Shown: piece after piece, positions 48,517-59,410 of the stretch
Layout of the letters: each line of letters begins with the position of its first letter
Position numbering within the stretch: position 1 is the stretch's first letter
Assembly (NCBI GenBank): GCA_963785755.1
Contig: CAWAXG010000002.1
Coordinates: 310,001 to 374,000, forward strand
DNA length: 64,000 nt
Source of the DNA: JACCXG01 sp963785755
GTDB taxonomy: Bacteria; Acidobacteriota; Vicinamibacteria; Vicinamibacterales; 2-12-FULL-66-21
Direction of reading: 5' to 3'
Translations under genes and position numbers: made by a program
The notes under the pieces: model-generated
Told to the model about the DNA's origin: nothing
Databases searched by the model: none
Seen by the model: only the letters and a program-made list of their open reading frames with translations

Positions 48517-48547
48517 TTGCACGTTCTATCTAGTTTTCAAAGAACCG
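48517..48547. repeat. Pre-16S processing stem, 5' arm
   Basis: The inverted partner of 46574-46605. It overlaps the boxA. Confidence 0.85.
48533..48546 (-). promoter_or_regulatory. boxA-like antitermination site in the 16S leader
   Basis: The minus strand reads GGTTCTTTGAAAAC, close to the known boxA (TGTTCTTTGAAAACT of B. subtilis rrn). It would bind NusB-S10 and prevent early termination of the long rRNA transcript. Confidence 0.7.
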
Positions 48548-48631
48548 GATTTGGTCTGTCCCCGCCGTCCCAAACTTCGCGACAGCGGCCGAGCTCCCCG
48601 TCAGCTTTATTTCCTTCAGGGGAACCTTCCT

Positions 48632-48660
48632 ATACTACAGATCCACCCCTTGGCTGTCAA
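48632..48660 (-). promoter_or_regulatory. rRNA promoter P2 (predicted)
   Basis: TTGACA (48655-48660), 17-base spacer, TAGTAT (48632-48637). The -35 is perfect and the -10 moderate. It is about 85 bases upstream of boxA. Confidence 0.65.
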
Positions 48661-48835
48661 CCATCCCGGCGTCCGCTTCGTCGATTTTTTATCGAGTCCG
48701 CTGGTGCCGTCCCACGCAATCGTGCCTCATCGTTTCCGATGAGCTTGCCGCGCGCTGCAGTGCGACTTGGGAGTGTGCGAGCTGAAGGAAGTGTCGGCGG
48801 GTAAATGCCGCCGGCGGGTCACGCTCGGTCCACCA

Positions 48836-48864
48836 ACTATAAGCGGCGTATCCGCGGCTGTCAA
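48836..48864 (-). promoter_or_regulatory. rRNA promoter P1 (predicted)
   Basis: TTGACA (48859-48864), exactly 17 bases, TATAGT (48836-48841). This is nearly ideal for the main sigma factor and lies 124 bases after the tyrS stop. Both promoters continue with GCC after TTGACA, as if duplicated. Confidence 0.75.
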
Positions 48865-48987
48865 CCTCACCGGATTCCGCGGATGACCAGGCGCGTCGAG
48901 CACCGGAGCATGCTCAGCCAGGAGACGGCGCTGGAGCTCGGTTCAACCCGGAAATCCGGGGTGTTTTTTGCGCCGACCCTTGGTGAT

Positions 48988-50205
48988 CTACTGCTCGAAC
49001 CTGACCCTGACGACGTGACGCCCGACCTGCAGCAGCGCGGTAGCCACCGGCGGACTGATCCGCGCACGCGGATCGCTGAGCCGCGTGCCATCCAGCGTCA
49101 CGCCGCCTTGCTCGATCTTTCGCGCTGCATCGCTCCCGGACTTCGCGAGCCCGCACTCCACGATCAGGCTCGCCACGCGCTTCGAGCCGTCCGGTCCGTA
49201 CTGCGTCACGTGCTCGGGAATGTCCCCCGCCAGCTCCTTTTTCGCGAAACGGCGCTCGAAGTCGTCGGCGGCCCGATCCGCGTCCGCGGCGCTGTAAAAA
49301 TCCTCGACAATCCGCTTGGCCAGATTCACCTTGGCCTGTTTCGGATGCAGGGCACCCGACGCGACCGCATTTCGCTGTTCGAGAATCCCTTCCGGTCCGA
49401 AGTCGGTCAGCAGGGTGTAGTACTTCCACATCAAGTCGTCGGAAATCGACATCAGCTTTCCGAACATGTCGGCTGGAGTGTCGGTGATGCCGACGTAGTT
49501 ACCCAGGCTCTTCGACATCTTCTCGACACCGTCGAGCCCTTCGAGCAACGGCGTCGTCATCACGACCTGCGGCTCCAGGCCGTAGGCCGGCATGATGTCG
49601 CGCCCGACATTGAGGTTGAAGAGTTGATCGGTGCCTCCGAGCTCGACGTCCGCTTGGAGGAAGACGGAGTCGTAAGCCTGGCTCAGCGGATACAGGAACT
49701 CGTGGACGGCAATCGGCTTCCCGCTCTCGTAGCGGATCTTGAAGTCCCGCCGCTCGAGCATCTGGGCAACGTTGTACTTCGCGGCCAGCCGGATCCAGCC
49801 CATGCTCCCGAGCGGCTCGAGCCACTCGCTGTTGAAGCGCACTACGGTCCGCGCGGGATCGAGAATCCTGAAGACCTGTGTCTTGTACGTTTCGGCGTTC
49901 TCGGCGATTTCCTCGGGCGTCAGCGGAGGCCGGGTCTTCGATCGACCGGTCGGATCGCCAATCAACGCCGTGAACGCGCCGACGACGTAGATCACGGTGT
50001 GACCGAGGTCCTGAAAGTGCTTCATCTTCCGAATGAGCACGGTGTGGCCGAGATGGAGGTCGGGCGCGGTCGGATCGAATCCGACTTTCACGACCAGCGG
50101 TTTGCCGCTCGTTTCCGCCCGTTCGAGCTTGGCTTTCAATTCGTGGACCTTGACGACGTCCACGCATCCTTTGGTGAGGTAGGCGACCTGCTCGTCTATC
50201 GTCAT
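48988..50205 (-). CDS. tyrS: Tyrosyl-tRNA synthetase
   Basis: A 405-residue class I synthetase that charges tRNA-Tyr. The HIGH-type motif is HLGH at 51-54 in PDLHLGHTVLI, the KMSKS motif is EKMSKSLGNYVG, and YPLSQAYDSVFLQADVELGG contains the tyrosine-binding residues. The C-terminal S4-like domain (AARKIEQGGVTLDGTRLSDP) binds tRNA. LVVKVGFDPTAPDL and the spacing place it in the TyrZ-like group rather than the E. coli TyrS type. The start at MTIDEQ (50205) is 11 bases after the methyltransferase gene; a longer frame would extend into that gene. Confidence 0.96.
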   Translation of the reverse strand: MTIDEQVAYLTKGCVDVVKVHELKAKLERAETSGKPLVVKVGFDPTAPDLHLGHTVLIRKMKHFQDLGHTVIYVVGAFTALIGDPTGRSKTRPPLTPEEIAENAETYKTQVFRILDPARTVVRFNSEWLEPLGSMGWIRLAAKYNVAQMLERRDFKIRYESGKPIAVHEFLYPLSQAYDSVFLQADVELGGTDQLFNLNVGRDIMPAYGLEPQVVMTTPLLEGLDGVEKMSKSLGNYVGITDTPADMFGKLMSISDDLMWKYYTLLTDFGPEGILEQRNAVASGALHPKQAKVNLAKRIVEDFYSAADADRAADDFERRFAKKELAGDIPEHVTQYGPDGSKRVASLIVECGLAKSGSDAARKIEQGGVTLDGTRLSDPRARISPPVATALLQVGRHVVRVRFEQ

Positions 50206-50216
50206 TACGCGTGCAA

Positions 50217-50990
50217 TTATCCCTTGTCCGGGCTCGCTCCTGCGCGCGCGAGCCGCATCGCTTTGCGCCATGCCCTGCCGGCGAGCCCGAATACCTTGTC
50301 GCTCGCGTCAGCCGCTCCGAGGATCATCCGGGAATAGGGACGCACCTCGCGAACGAACCGCCGCAATTCGGCGGCCTGGGCATCCGAGCCGTGGATCACG
50401 CGCTCTTCGCATTCGAATTGCTGTTCCCAGAACAGCCACTGCACGTGAGCGGCCTGCGGGAGACTGCGCAGAAAGGATGCCGGCAACGAGCAGCGCCAGT
50501 CGGCATGCAGGAGGTGAAACTTCATCAGGAATGCGATGCGCCGGCCCTCGATCTCGATCAGCCAGCGGTGATGCGACAGGCCCGCGATCCGCGGGTGTTC
50601 CCAGCCTCGCGACTGTTCCGCCGCGCGGGACGGCACCTCCACATAGCCGGCCTTTGCGACGCGCACGAGCTCGGCGCAGACCCACAGCGGATCGCGCAGG
50701 TCTTCGAGGGTGTGCGAGCAAACGGCGAAGTCAATCGATTTGTCAGCGAGCGGCCAGGGCTCACGCCCGCAGAGATCGCGCTGGATCCAGGACTCGCGCG
50801 TGAAATGCTCCTTCGGGCCGGCTTGCGACGCGGGCAGGCCAAGCGTCCGGTAATACCCCCGCGTCTCGAACGGCTCCGCATCCATCACGATGTTCGCGCG
50901 GTTGAACGGGCAAGCCCACCCGCCCACGTCCAGGACGACGTCGGCCGGACCGATTCGCGACAGAATCCGGTGCACATTGGGCTCGAACAT
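50217..50990 (-). CDS. SAM-dependent methyltransferase-like protein
   Basis: A 257-residue protein. VVLDVGGWACPFNRANIVMDAEP corresponds to motif I and the acidic loop of class I methyltransferases, although the usual second glycine region is altered (DVGGWACPF). A motif-IV-like IDFAVCSHTLEDLRDPLWVC and RVAKAGYVEVPSR follow. The C-terminal half (SHHRWLIEIEGRRIAFLMKFHLL, HVQWLFWEQQFECEERVIHG) is aromatic-rich and resembles methyltransferases found in surface polysaccharide clusters. Substrate unknown. It lies just ahead of tyrS and 84 bases from the divergent phosphoesterase gene. Confidence 0.7.
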   Translation of the reverse strand: MFEPNVHRILSRIGPADVVLDVGGWACPFNRANIVMDAEPFETRGYYRTLGLPASQAGPKEHFTRESWIQRDLCGREPWPLADKSIDFAVCSHTLEDLRDPLWVCAELVRVAKAGYVEVPSRAAEQSRGWEHPRIAGLSHHRWLIEIEGRRIAFLMKFHLLHADWRCSLPASFLRSLPQAAHVQWLFWEQQFECEERVIHGSDAQAAELRRFVREVRPYSRMILGAADASDKVFGLAGRAWRKAMRLARAGASPDKG

Positions 50991-51074
50991 GCTCGTGGCC
51001 GACGCCCACTATAGCTTGCGCCGGGTCAGCAGCCGGACGGCTCATCCAGCCGTGCCGCGCTAACATACTTCTCG

Positions 51075-51929
51075 ATGCCGCCGCCACCTGAAGCGGAGCG
51101 CCCGACGCGACGCGCCATCCTGCGCGGGCTGGGGGCCGTCGCGATCGGTACGGCGGCAGGCACTGCCGCGCATGGCTACAAGTACGAGCGGCACCACATC
51201 GTGGTCACTGAGGAAACCCTGGACGTACTCGGGTGGCCCGAGCCGCTCGCCGGCCTGCGCATCGGATTCCTCACCGATCTCCATCGCAGCGCAACGGTGT
51301 CTCACGAGATGATCGCGGGCGCGGTCCGCGCCGTCATGGCGCACACGCCAGATCTGCTCATCATCGGCGGCGATTACGTCACCAACCGGGACCGTCGGTA
51401 CGCCGAACCCGCGGCCGAGGCGCTCGTCGGGCTGGCGGCGCCCCACGGGGTGTTCGCGGTGCTCGGCAATCACGATGACGAGCGCGACGTCCCGAGCGCT
51501 CTCGTTCACGCGGGCTTCGAGGTGCTGAAGGATGCGCGGACGCGGCTCGCGATCCGCGGCGAGACCGTCGATGTCGCGGGCCTTCGCTACTGGACGCATC
51601 GGGTCACGGACGTAGCCCGCGTCATCCGCGCCGCCTCACCGACCCTCATCCTGATCGCCCACACACCGAAGCGATTGATCGAGGCAGCGGCCTTGTCGGT
51701 GCCCCTCCTGCTCAGCGGCCACACGCACGGCGGACAGATCGTGCTTCCCGGGCTGGGACCGATTGCCGCGCGCGAGTTCCCGGTCATCGCCGGCAGCGCA
51801 CGGCGGGACAACACGACGGTGTTCGTGAGCCGCGGCGTGGGGACAGTCTACGTGCCGATCCGGGTGAACTGTCCGCCTGAAGTCGCGATTCTCCGGATCA
51901 ATCCGGTTCGCGCGGGCACCGCGACCTGA
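51075..51929 (+). CDS. Tat-exported metallophosphoesterase, YaeI-like
   Basis: A 284-residue calcineurin-like phosphoesterase. The N-terminus (PTRRAILRGLGAVAIGTAAG) has the twin arginines and mild hydrophobic stretch of a Tat signal, so it may be exported folded or anchored in the membrane. All five metal motifs are present: FLTDLHRS, IIGGDYVTN, VLGNHDDE, LIAHTPK and SGHTHGGQI. E. coli YaeI, the nearest well-known relative, also has a Tat signal and acts on phosphodiester substrates. The specific substrate here is not known. It ends 14 bases from the convergent purN. Confidence 0.88.
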   Translation: MPPPPEAERPTRRAILRGLGAVAIGTAAGTAAHGYKYERHHIVVTEETLDVLGWPEPLAGLRIGFLTDLHRSATVSHEMIAGAVRAVMAHTPDLLIIGGDYVTNRDRRYAEPAAEALVGLAAPHGVFAVLGNHDDERDVPSALVHAGFEVLKDARTRLAIRGETVDVAGLRYWTHRVTDVARVIRAASPTLILIAHTPKRLIEAAALSVPLLLSGHTHGGQIVLPGLGPIAAREFPVIAGSARRDNTTVFVSRGVGTVYVPIRVNCPPEVAILRINPVRAGTAT

Positions 51930-51943
51930 CGGACGCTGGCCGT

Positions 51944-52585
51944 TCAGCCGGTCCTGACGAACCGACGTCCGTCGATTCGCCAGCCACCCGACAGAAGGAT
52001 GCCGACCGCCTCCGGATAGATTCGATGCTCCTCGACGAGAATTCGCTGCGAGAGTGTGTCGATCGTGTCGAAGTCCTCGACGGGCACGCACGCCTGCAGC
52101 ACGATTGGACCGCCGTCGAGCTCGCCGGTCACCAGGTGGACCGTGGCGCCTGTCATCTTGACGCCATGCTCGAGCGCCTGTTGCTGGGCATTGACGCCGG
52201 GAAAAGAAGGAAGCAGCGACGGGTGAATGTTCAGGACCGCGTCCGGAAAGGCCTCGAGCAGGCGGCGGCTCACGAGACGCATGAACCCCGCCAGGCACAC
52301 CAGCGACACCTCGCGCGCCCGCAGCTCCTGCGCGATCCGCTCGTCGAACACCTCGCGCGTCGCGAACTGGCGGTGATCGAGCACCAGCGCTTCGATCCCG
52401 GCGGCTCTCGCCAGCTCGATCCCTCCCGCGTGCGCGCGATTCGAGATGACGACGCCGATCTCTGCCGCGAGATGGCCTCGTTCGATCGCCAGAATCAGCG
52501 CCTGCAGATTGCTGCCGCGGCCGGAAATCAGGACCCCGAGGCGCGGGCGTCGTGCCTGCCGGCGGCCATCACCGCCCTCAGCCAC
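51944..52585 (-). CDS. purN: Phosphoribosylglycinamide formyltransferase (10-formyl-THF dependent)
   Basis: Catalyses the first formyl transfer of purine synthesis, GAR to FGAR. The 213-residue sequence shows the N-terminal LGVLISGRGSNLQALI, the catalytic Asn-x-His in VLNIHPSLLPSFPG, and the Asp in GELDGGPIVLQ. It starts with GTG at 52585 and overlaps the end of purM by 8 bases. It is the last gene of the purine operon. Confidence 0.97.
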   Translation of the reverse strand: MAEGGDGRRQARRPRLGVLISGRGSNLQALILAIERGHLAAEIGVVISNRAHAGGIELARAAGIEALVLDHRQFATREVFDERIAQELRAREVSLVCLAGFMRLVSRRLLEAFPDAVLNIHPSLLPSFPGVNAQQQALEHGVKMTGATVHLVTGELDGGPIVLQACVPVEDFDTIDTLSQRILVEEHRIYPEAVGILLSGGWRIDGRRFVRTG

Positions 52586-53612
52586 CGATGTACCTCACGC
52601 CCTCCCCGCCCTGACCCACGACACCAATCCTGACGGCGCCGGATTCTCCCCCGCGCGCGAGCTCGTCGAGCACTGCGGGCGCGGCGTCGGGCGCGCAGGC
52701 CAGGATGAGCCCGATGCCCATGTTGAACGTGCGCAACATGTCGTCATCCGGCACGTTCCCGGTCTGTTGCAGCCAGGTGAAGATGGCGGGCACCTTCCAG
52801 GCGCTCCGGTCCACGACTGCGTGAGTGCCCGGCGGCAGCATCCGCGGCACGTTCTCCGTGATCCCCCCGCCCGTGATGTGCGCCATCCCCTTGATGCGGC
52901 CGCTGCCGAGCAGCGGCCTGATCTGCGGCAGATAGCTGCGGTGCGGCTCGAGCAGCGCGCTGCCGACCGACCTGCCTAGAGCCGGAACTTGCGACTCGGA
53001 CTTCAGGCCCGCAACCTCGAACGCGATCCTTCTCGCCAGGGAATAGCCGTTGGTGTGAAGGCCAGAAGACGGGAGGCCGATGAGGATGTCGCCGTCGCAG
53101 ATGCTGCGTCCATCCACCAGCCGATCCCGGGTCACGGCGCCGACGATGAAACCAGCAACGTCGTATTCGCCGTCGGCATAGAAGCCCGGCAGCTCCGCGG
53201 TTTCCCCGCCAAGAAGGGCGCAGCCGTTCGCCCGGCACGCGGTCGCCAGCCCCTCGACGACTTGTACGGCGACGTCCGGATCGAGCCGGCCGGTGGCGAG
53301 GTAATCGAGGAAGAACAGCGGCTGCGCGCCCTGGACGAGGATGTCGTTCACGCAGTGATTGACGAGGTCGACGCCAATCGTGGTGTGGACGCCGGTCATG
53401 AACGCGACGCGCAGCTTGGTCCCGACACCATCGGCGCTGGAGACGAGAACGACCTCGCCGAGATCGGCGCCGCTCAGCGCGAACAGGCCGCCGAACGATC
53501 CGATCTCGGATAGCACGCCGGTCGTGAACGTGCTCCTGGCCAGCGAACGGATCCTGCGGACGACTTCATTGCCGGCATCGATGTCGACGCCCGACTGCTT
53601 GTAATCCACCAT
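52578..53612 (-). CDS. purM: Phosphoribosylformylglycinamidine cyclo-ligase (AIR synthetase)
   Basis: Closes the imidazole ring, FGAM to AIR, using ATP. A 344-residue PurM-type kinase fold with YKQSGVDIDAGNEVVRRI at the start, LVSSADGVGTKLRVAF, DLVNHCVNDILVQGAQPLFF, LLGGETAELPGFY and MAHITGGGITENVPRML. It follows the HEAT-repeat gene after 14 bases and overlaps purN. Confidence 0.97.
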   Translation of the reverse strand: MVDYKQSGVDIDAGNEVVRRIRSLARSTFTTGVLSEIGSFGGLFALSGADLGEVVLVSSADGVGTKLRVAFMTGVHTTIGVDLVNHCVNDILVQGAQPLFFLDYLATGRLDPDVAVQVVEGLATACRANGCALLGGETAELPGFYADGEYDVAGFIVGAVTRDRLVDGRSICDGDILIGLPSSGLHTNGYSLARRIAFEVAGLKSESQVPALGRSVGSALLEPHRSYLPQIRPLLGSGRIKGMAHITGGGITENVPRMLPPGTHAVVDRSAWKVPAIFTWLQQTGNVPDDDMLRTFNMGIGLILACAPDAAPAVLDELARGGESGAVRIGVVGQGGEGVRYIGG

Positions 53613-53626
53613 GGGCGCAGCGGTTT

Positions 53627-54868
53627 TCAGAACTCCAGGCGCTGAATGAGCGTATCGGCGATCTTCCGCGCCGGCGATCCGGCGGCCGCCGCCCAGTAGG
53701 CGCGGCGAACCGTGACGTAGAACCGTTCTTCTTCGAAGTCCTCCTCGAGCATGTCGAAGGCCTCGCGAAGCAGCTCGATGGCGGCGCCGAGATCCTGCTG
53801 GGTCTCCAGCACCTGCAGCAGCAGCGGCGTATTGCGCAGCGCCACGGTGCCGATCGCGAGAGCGATCGCCGCGCGCTCCGGATCGCGCGTCGGCGCGCCA
53901 CGCTCGAACAGGATGGCCGCCGCGTCCTTGCGGCCGTTGACCGCGAGCGCCGCGAGCGCGCCGGCGGCGCTCCGGACCAGCTCCTGATGTCCCGGATTGG
54001 CGATCGCAAACCGCAGCGTGTCGTGCAGGTAGCTGGAATGCGAGTCGCAGTTGCTGCCGAGAAGACAGATCGACGCGGCTATCGACGGCTGCAGATTGCG
54101 ATTGGCGGATCGTTGAAGATCCGCGAGCGTGACCAGGCCGCGTTTGTCACCGATTCTGCCGATGGCGAGAATCGCATCGTCTTGCAGCGGCCCCTCGACC
54201 TTGGCCACCTCGGTAATGGCCTGGAGCGCATACGCCGCGCGGTAGTCCCCCAGCGCCTCGATCACCACCGCCCTGAACAGATCCTGGCCGCTCATCACGA
54301 GCTTGGTCATGAGGGCGCGAATCTTGGCCGTCGGATCCGAGGCCGAGGTCGTCGCCGGCTTCACAGAATGCGCCGCCAGCGCACGCGTCAGCGCCGGGCG
54401 TACGAACTCGGTCTCCTCTCGATCGACAGCGGACAGCAACCGGCCGACCGCCACGGGATCGGAGTGATGCTCGAACCACGCGTACGCCACGGCGCGGAGC
54501 CGGTCGTGCTTGTCGTCCAGCATCTTCATCATCGTCTGCGAGGTTCGCGGATCGTTGAAGCCGGAGAGCAGCACGAGGGCGCGGAAGCGGACGTACCAGT
54601 CCGCGCCGGCGTTCGACACCGTGTCGAGCAGCACGGGAACGGCGACTTCCGGCTCGGCCCGCCGGACGGTTCGCCCTGCCTCCATCCTCACGGGAAAGTC
54701 GAACGAGCCCAGCAGGTCGACGGAGGTCTTCAATTGCGCGGGCGTAACCTTGCCGGCGGTTGCGGTTGGCGCCGCCGCGGGTTTTGGCGCTTGCGCGTGA
54801 GTCGTCGCGCGAGGAGCGACGGCGAGCAGTGCGATGAGCGAGGGGACGACCGCGACTCTCAACGCCAT
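53627..54868 (-). CDS. Exported HEAT-repeat protein inside the purine operon
   Basis: A 413-residue protein with a signal peptide (RVAVVPSLIALLAVAPRATTHA) and an Ala/Pro linker. At least six helical repeats of the HEAT/PBS-lyase kind follow: DFPVRMEAGRTVRRAEPEVAV, DWYVRFRALVLLSGF, RLRAVAYAWFEHHSD, FRAVVIEALGDYRAAYAL, LQDDAILAIGRIGDKRG, LVRSAAGALAALAVNGR. It probably binds protein in the periplasm. It has no evident link to purine synthesis, yet lies between purF (8-base gap) and purM (14-base gap), so it must share their transcript. Confidence 0.8.
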   Translation of the reverse strand: MALRVAVVPSLIALLAVAPRATTHAQAPKPAAAPTATAGKVTPAQLKTSVDLLGSFDFPVRMEAGRTVRRAEPEVAVPVLLDTVSNAGADWYVRFRALVLLSGFNDPRTSQTMMKMLDDKHDRLRAVAYAWFEHHSDPVAVGRLLSAVDREETEFVRPALTRALAAHSVKPATTSASDPTAKIRALMTKLVMSGQDLFRAVVIEALGDYRAAYALQAITEVAKVEGPLQDDAILAIGRIGDKRGLVTLADLQRSANRNLQPSIAASICLLGSNCDSHSSYLHDTLRFAIANPGHQELVRSAAGALAALAVNGRKDAAAILFERGAPTRDPERAAIALAIGTVALRNTPLLLQVLETQQDLGAAIELLREAFDMLEEDFEEERFYVTVRRAYWAAAAGSPARKIADTLIQRLEF

Positions 54869-54876
54869 CGGCAGAT

Positions 54877-56280
54877 TCAGTCGACGGCCTTGAGCGCCAG
54901 CTGGAGGTACGCCTTTTCGTCCTGCGGGAAGGAGACCGGATAGACACCGGTGTAGCAGGAGGTGCAGTAAGCGTTCTTCCGCTCACCGACCGCCTCCCGA
55001 AGTCCGTTGAGGCTCAGATACGCGAGACTGTCCGCTTCGACGTAGTCCCGGATCTCATCAAGCGAGTGGGTCGCCCCGATCAGCTCATCACGGCTCGGGG
55101 TATCGACGCCGTAGTAGCACGGCGAGACCGTCGGCGGGCAGCTGACGCGGACGTGCACTTCATGGGCGCCGGCCGCTTTGACGAGCCGCACGATTTTCCG
55201 GCTGGTGGTGCCGCGCACGATCGAATCATCAACGAGGACGACGCGCCGCCCCTCGAGGATGCTGCGAACCGGATTGAGCTTCACCTTCACCGCGAAGTCG
55301 CGAATCGACTGCTGCGGCTGGATGAACGTGCGGCCGACGTAATGGTTCCGGATCAATCCAAACTGCAGCGGCAGCCCCGCCTTCGCGGCGTAGCCGATGG
55401 CAGCGCAGACGCCCGAGTCAGGGATCGGCACCACGACGTCGGCTTCGACCGGCGACTCCGTCGCGAGAATCCGCCCGAGCGACGTCCGCACCTCGTTCAC
55501 GCTGCGGCCGAAGACGTAACTGTCAGGACGAGCGAAATACACGTGCTCGAACACGCAATGCGCGAGTTGCGCCGGGGGATACGGCTTGATCGAGCGAAGC
55601 CCGCCGTCGCTGATGATGAGAAGCTCACCAGGCTCGACATCGCGCACGTGAGTCGCGCCGATGAGATCGAGCGCACACGTCTCGGAACAGACGATCCAGG
55701 CGTCGCCGAGGCTGCCAAGCGCCAGCGGGCGGAATCCGTGCGGATCCCGCGCGGCGATCAACCGGTTCTTCGTCAGGAGGACCATCGAGAACGCGCCGCT
55801 GACCTGTCGAATCGATTCGACCAGCGCTTCCTCGACCGACGGTGCCTTGGATCGGGCGTAGAGATGCAGGACGACCTCGGTGTCGCTGGTCGTCTGAAAA
55901 ATCGATCCCGCGCGGACGAGATCGTCGCGAAGCTCTCTGGCGTTCACGAGGTTCCCGTTGTGACCGACGGCGATCTGCCCGTGAGCGCAGTCGATCAGGA
56001 ACGGCTGCGCATTCTCGAGCGTGCTCTTGCCCGCCGTCGAGTACCGGGTGTGGCCAATCGCGAGATGGCCGGGCAGGCCCTCGAGAGTTTCCTCTTTGAA
56101 CGCGTCGGCAACCTGGCCCATGCCGCGCGCGAGCCGCATGCGCTCGCCGTCGGCCGTCGCAATGCCCGCGCTTTCCTGACCACGATGCTGCAGCGCGTAA
56201 AGGCCGAGCGAGGTCAGACTGGCAGCTTCAGGATGCCCGAAGATGCCAAATATGCCGCACTCGTCTTTGAATTTATCCAT
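54877..56280 (-). CDS. purF: Amidophosphoribosyltransferase, Fe-S type
   Basis: First committed step of purine synthesis: PRPP plus glutamine to phosphoribosylamine. The 467-residue protein begins MDKFKDE followed by CGIFG, so a seven-residue propeptide is removed to expose the catalytic Cys. The glutaminase part has LYALQHRGQESAGIAT and HTRYSTAGKS. The PRPP loop is RVVLVDDSIVRGTTSRKI. Four cysteines at the places known in the B. subtilis enzyme (AHCVFEH, VSCPPTVS, YCTSCYTG) indicate a [4Fe-4S] cluster, which links stability to oxygen. The start at 56280 is fixed by the propeptide. Confidence 0.97.
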   Translation of the reverse strand: MDKFKDECGIFGIFGHPEAASLTSLGLYALQHRGQESAGIATADGERMRLARGMGQVADAFKEETLEGLPGHLAIGHTRYSTAGKSTLENAQPFLIDCAHGQIAVGHNGNLVNARELRDDLVRAGSIFQTTSDTEVVLHLYARSKAPSVEEALVESIRQVSGAFSMVLLTKNRLIAARDPHGFRPLALGSLGDAWIVCSETCALDLIGATHVRDVEPGELLIISDGGLRSIKPYPPAQLAHCVFEHVYFARPDSYVFGRSVNEVRTSLGRILATESPVEADVVVPIPDSGVCAAIGYAAKAGLPLQFGLIRNHYVGRTFIQPQQSIRDFAVKVKLNPVRSILEGRRVVLVDDSIVRGTTSRKIVRLVKAAGAHEVHVRVSCPPTVSPCYYGVDTPSRDELIGATHSLDEIRDYVEADSLAYLSLNGLREAVGERKNAYCTSCYTGVYPVSFPQDEKAYLQLALKAVD

Positions 56281-56288
56281 GGGTCGCT

Positions 56289-56395
56289 CGCGCCTCTGGC
56301 GCTCGCTGGTCATACCGCTCGTCCCCACCTTGCGGCGACTCGGTCCCCGCGCCTCTGGCGCTCGCCAGTTAGCCGCTCGTGCCCACCTTGCGGCG
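56289..56395. repeat. Two tandem copies of a ~49-base repeat between purL and purF
   Basis: Copy 1 (56289-56337) and copy 2 (56348-56395) both begin CGCGCCTCTGGCGCTCGC and end CCACCTTGCGGCG, with a few changes in the middle. The period is 59 bases. The repeat fills most of the 141-base gap just before the purF start. A related CGCGCCTCCGGCGCT occurs in the 5S-23S spacer, so it may be a dispersed genomic element. Confidence 0.75.
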
Positions 56396-56421
56396 CGCGC
56401 CCGCCGCCGCGTGCGGTCATT

Positions 56422-58671
<2,250 letters not shown>

Positions 58672-58673
58672 GC

Positions 58674-59388
58674 TCACGCCGTCCTCAGGGCGCCGTGCGC
58701 GGACAGCGCGGCCACGACGGACTCGAACAACGCGAGGCCATCGCCACTGCCGAGCACCGGTTCACAGGCGCGTTCGGGGTGCGGCATCATGCCGACGACA
58801 TTGCGACGCTCGCTGCAGATGCCGGCGATGTTTCGCGCGGCACCGTTCGGGTTCGCCGCCTCCGACGGCCGCCCCGACGCGTCGACGTAGCGGAAGATGA
58901 CGCGCCGCTCGCGCTCGAGCATGTCCAGCACATCGTCAGCCGCGAAGTAATTGCCTTCTCCGTGGTTGATCGGGATGCGCAGCAGCTGTCCTTGCGAGCA
59001 CGACGCCGTGAATGGCGTGTCGGTCGCCTCGACCCGGAGATTCACGTGCTCGCAGATGAACTTCAGTCCGCGGTTGCGCAGCATCGCGCCGGGCAGCAGA
59101 CCGGATTCGAGCAGGATTTGAAAGCCGTTGCAGACGCCGAGCACCGGGTTCGCCGGCGTCGGCAAACGTCCTGACCGCGGCCATGATTGGGGAGAATCGC
59201 GCGATCGCGCCCGTCCTGAGGTAGTCGCCGTGGGCGAAGCCGCCGGGCAGGACTACGACGTCGGCTCCGGCGAGCGACGTCTCCTTGTGCCAGATGAACT
59301 GGGCGTCCTGGCCGAGCACGTGTTTCGCCGCGTGATAGGCATCATGATCGCAATTCGATCCGGGAAAGACGACGACGGCAAATTTCAT
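58674..59388 (-). CDS. purQ: Phosphoribosylformylglycinamidine synthase glutaminase subunit (frameshifted)
   Basis: Releases ammonia from glutamine for PurL. About 237 residues are read in two frames: MKFAVVVFPGSNCDHDAYHA ... LPGGFAHGDYLRTGAIARFSP up to RTFADAG, and then PVLGVCNGFQILLESGLLPG with the catalytic Cys. The His-Glu pair is in GMMPHPERACE at the end. One extra base near 59154 separates them; removing it gives RTFADAGNPVLGVCNG. The enzyme is needed for purine synthesis and both halves are fully conserved, so the break is most likely not real. Confidence 0.93.
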
Positions 59389-59410
59389 CTTTTTGGCCGG
59401 CACTCGCGTG

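Larger units (their letters stand above)
48250..48987 (-). other. rRNA operon leader and upstream region
   Basis: 738 bases between tyrS and 16S with no gene. It contains two promoters (48836-48864 and 48632-48660), the boxA and pre-16S stem arm (48517-48547), and a direct repeat AACGTTAGAG at about 48332-48341 and 48299-48308 just before 16S. Open frames on the plus strand here show no protein-like composition. Confidence 0.7.

Noticed and set aside
48805..50337. A 510-codon plus-strand frame
   Set aside because: It is antisense to tyrS, an unmistakable gene, and arises from high-GC third-position bias.
56289..56395. CRISPR-like repeats
   Set aside because: Only two long imperfect copies with a 10-base gap; no short spacers and no cas genes.
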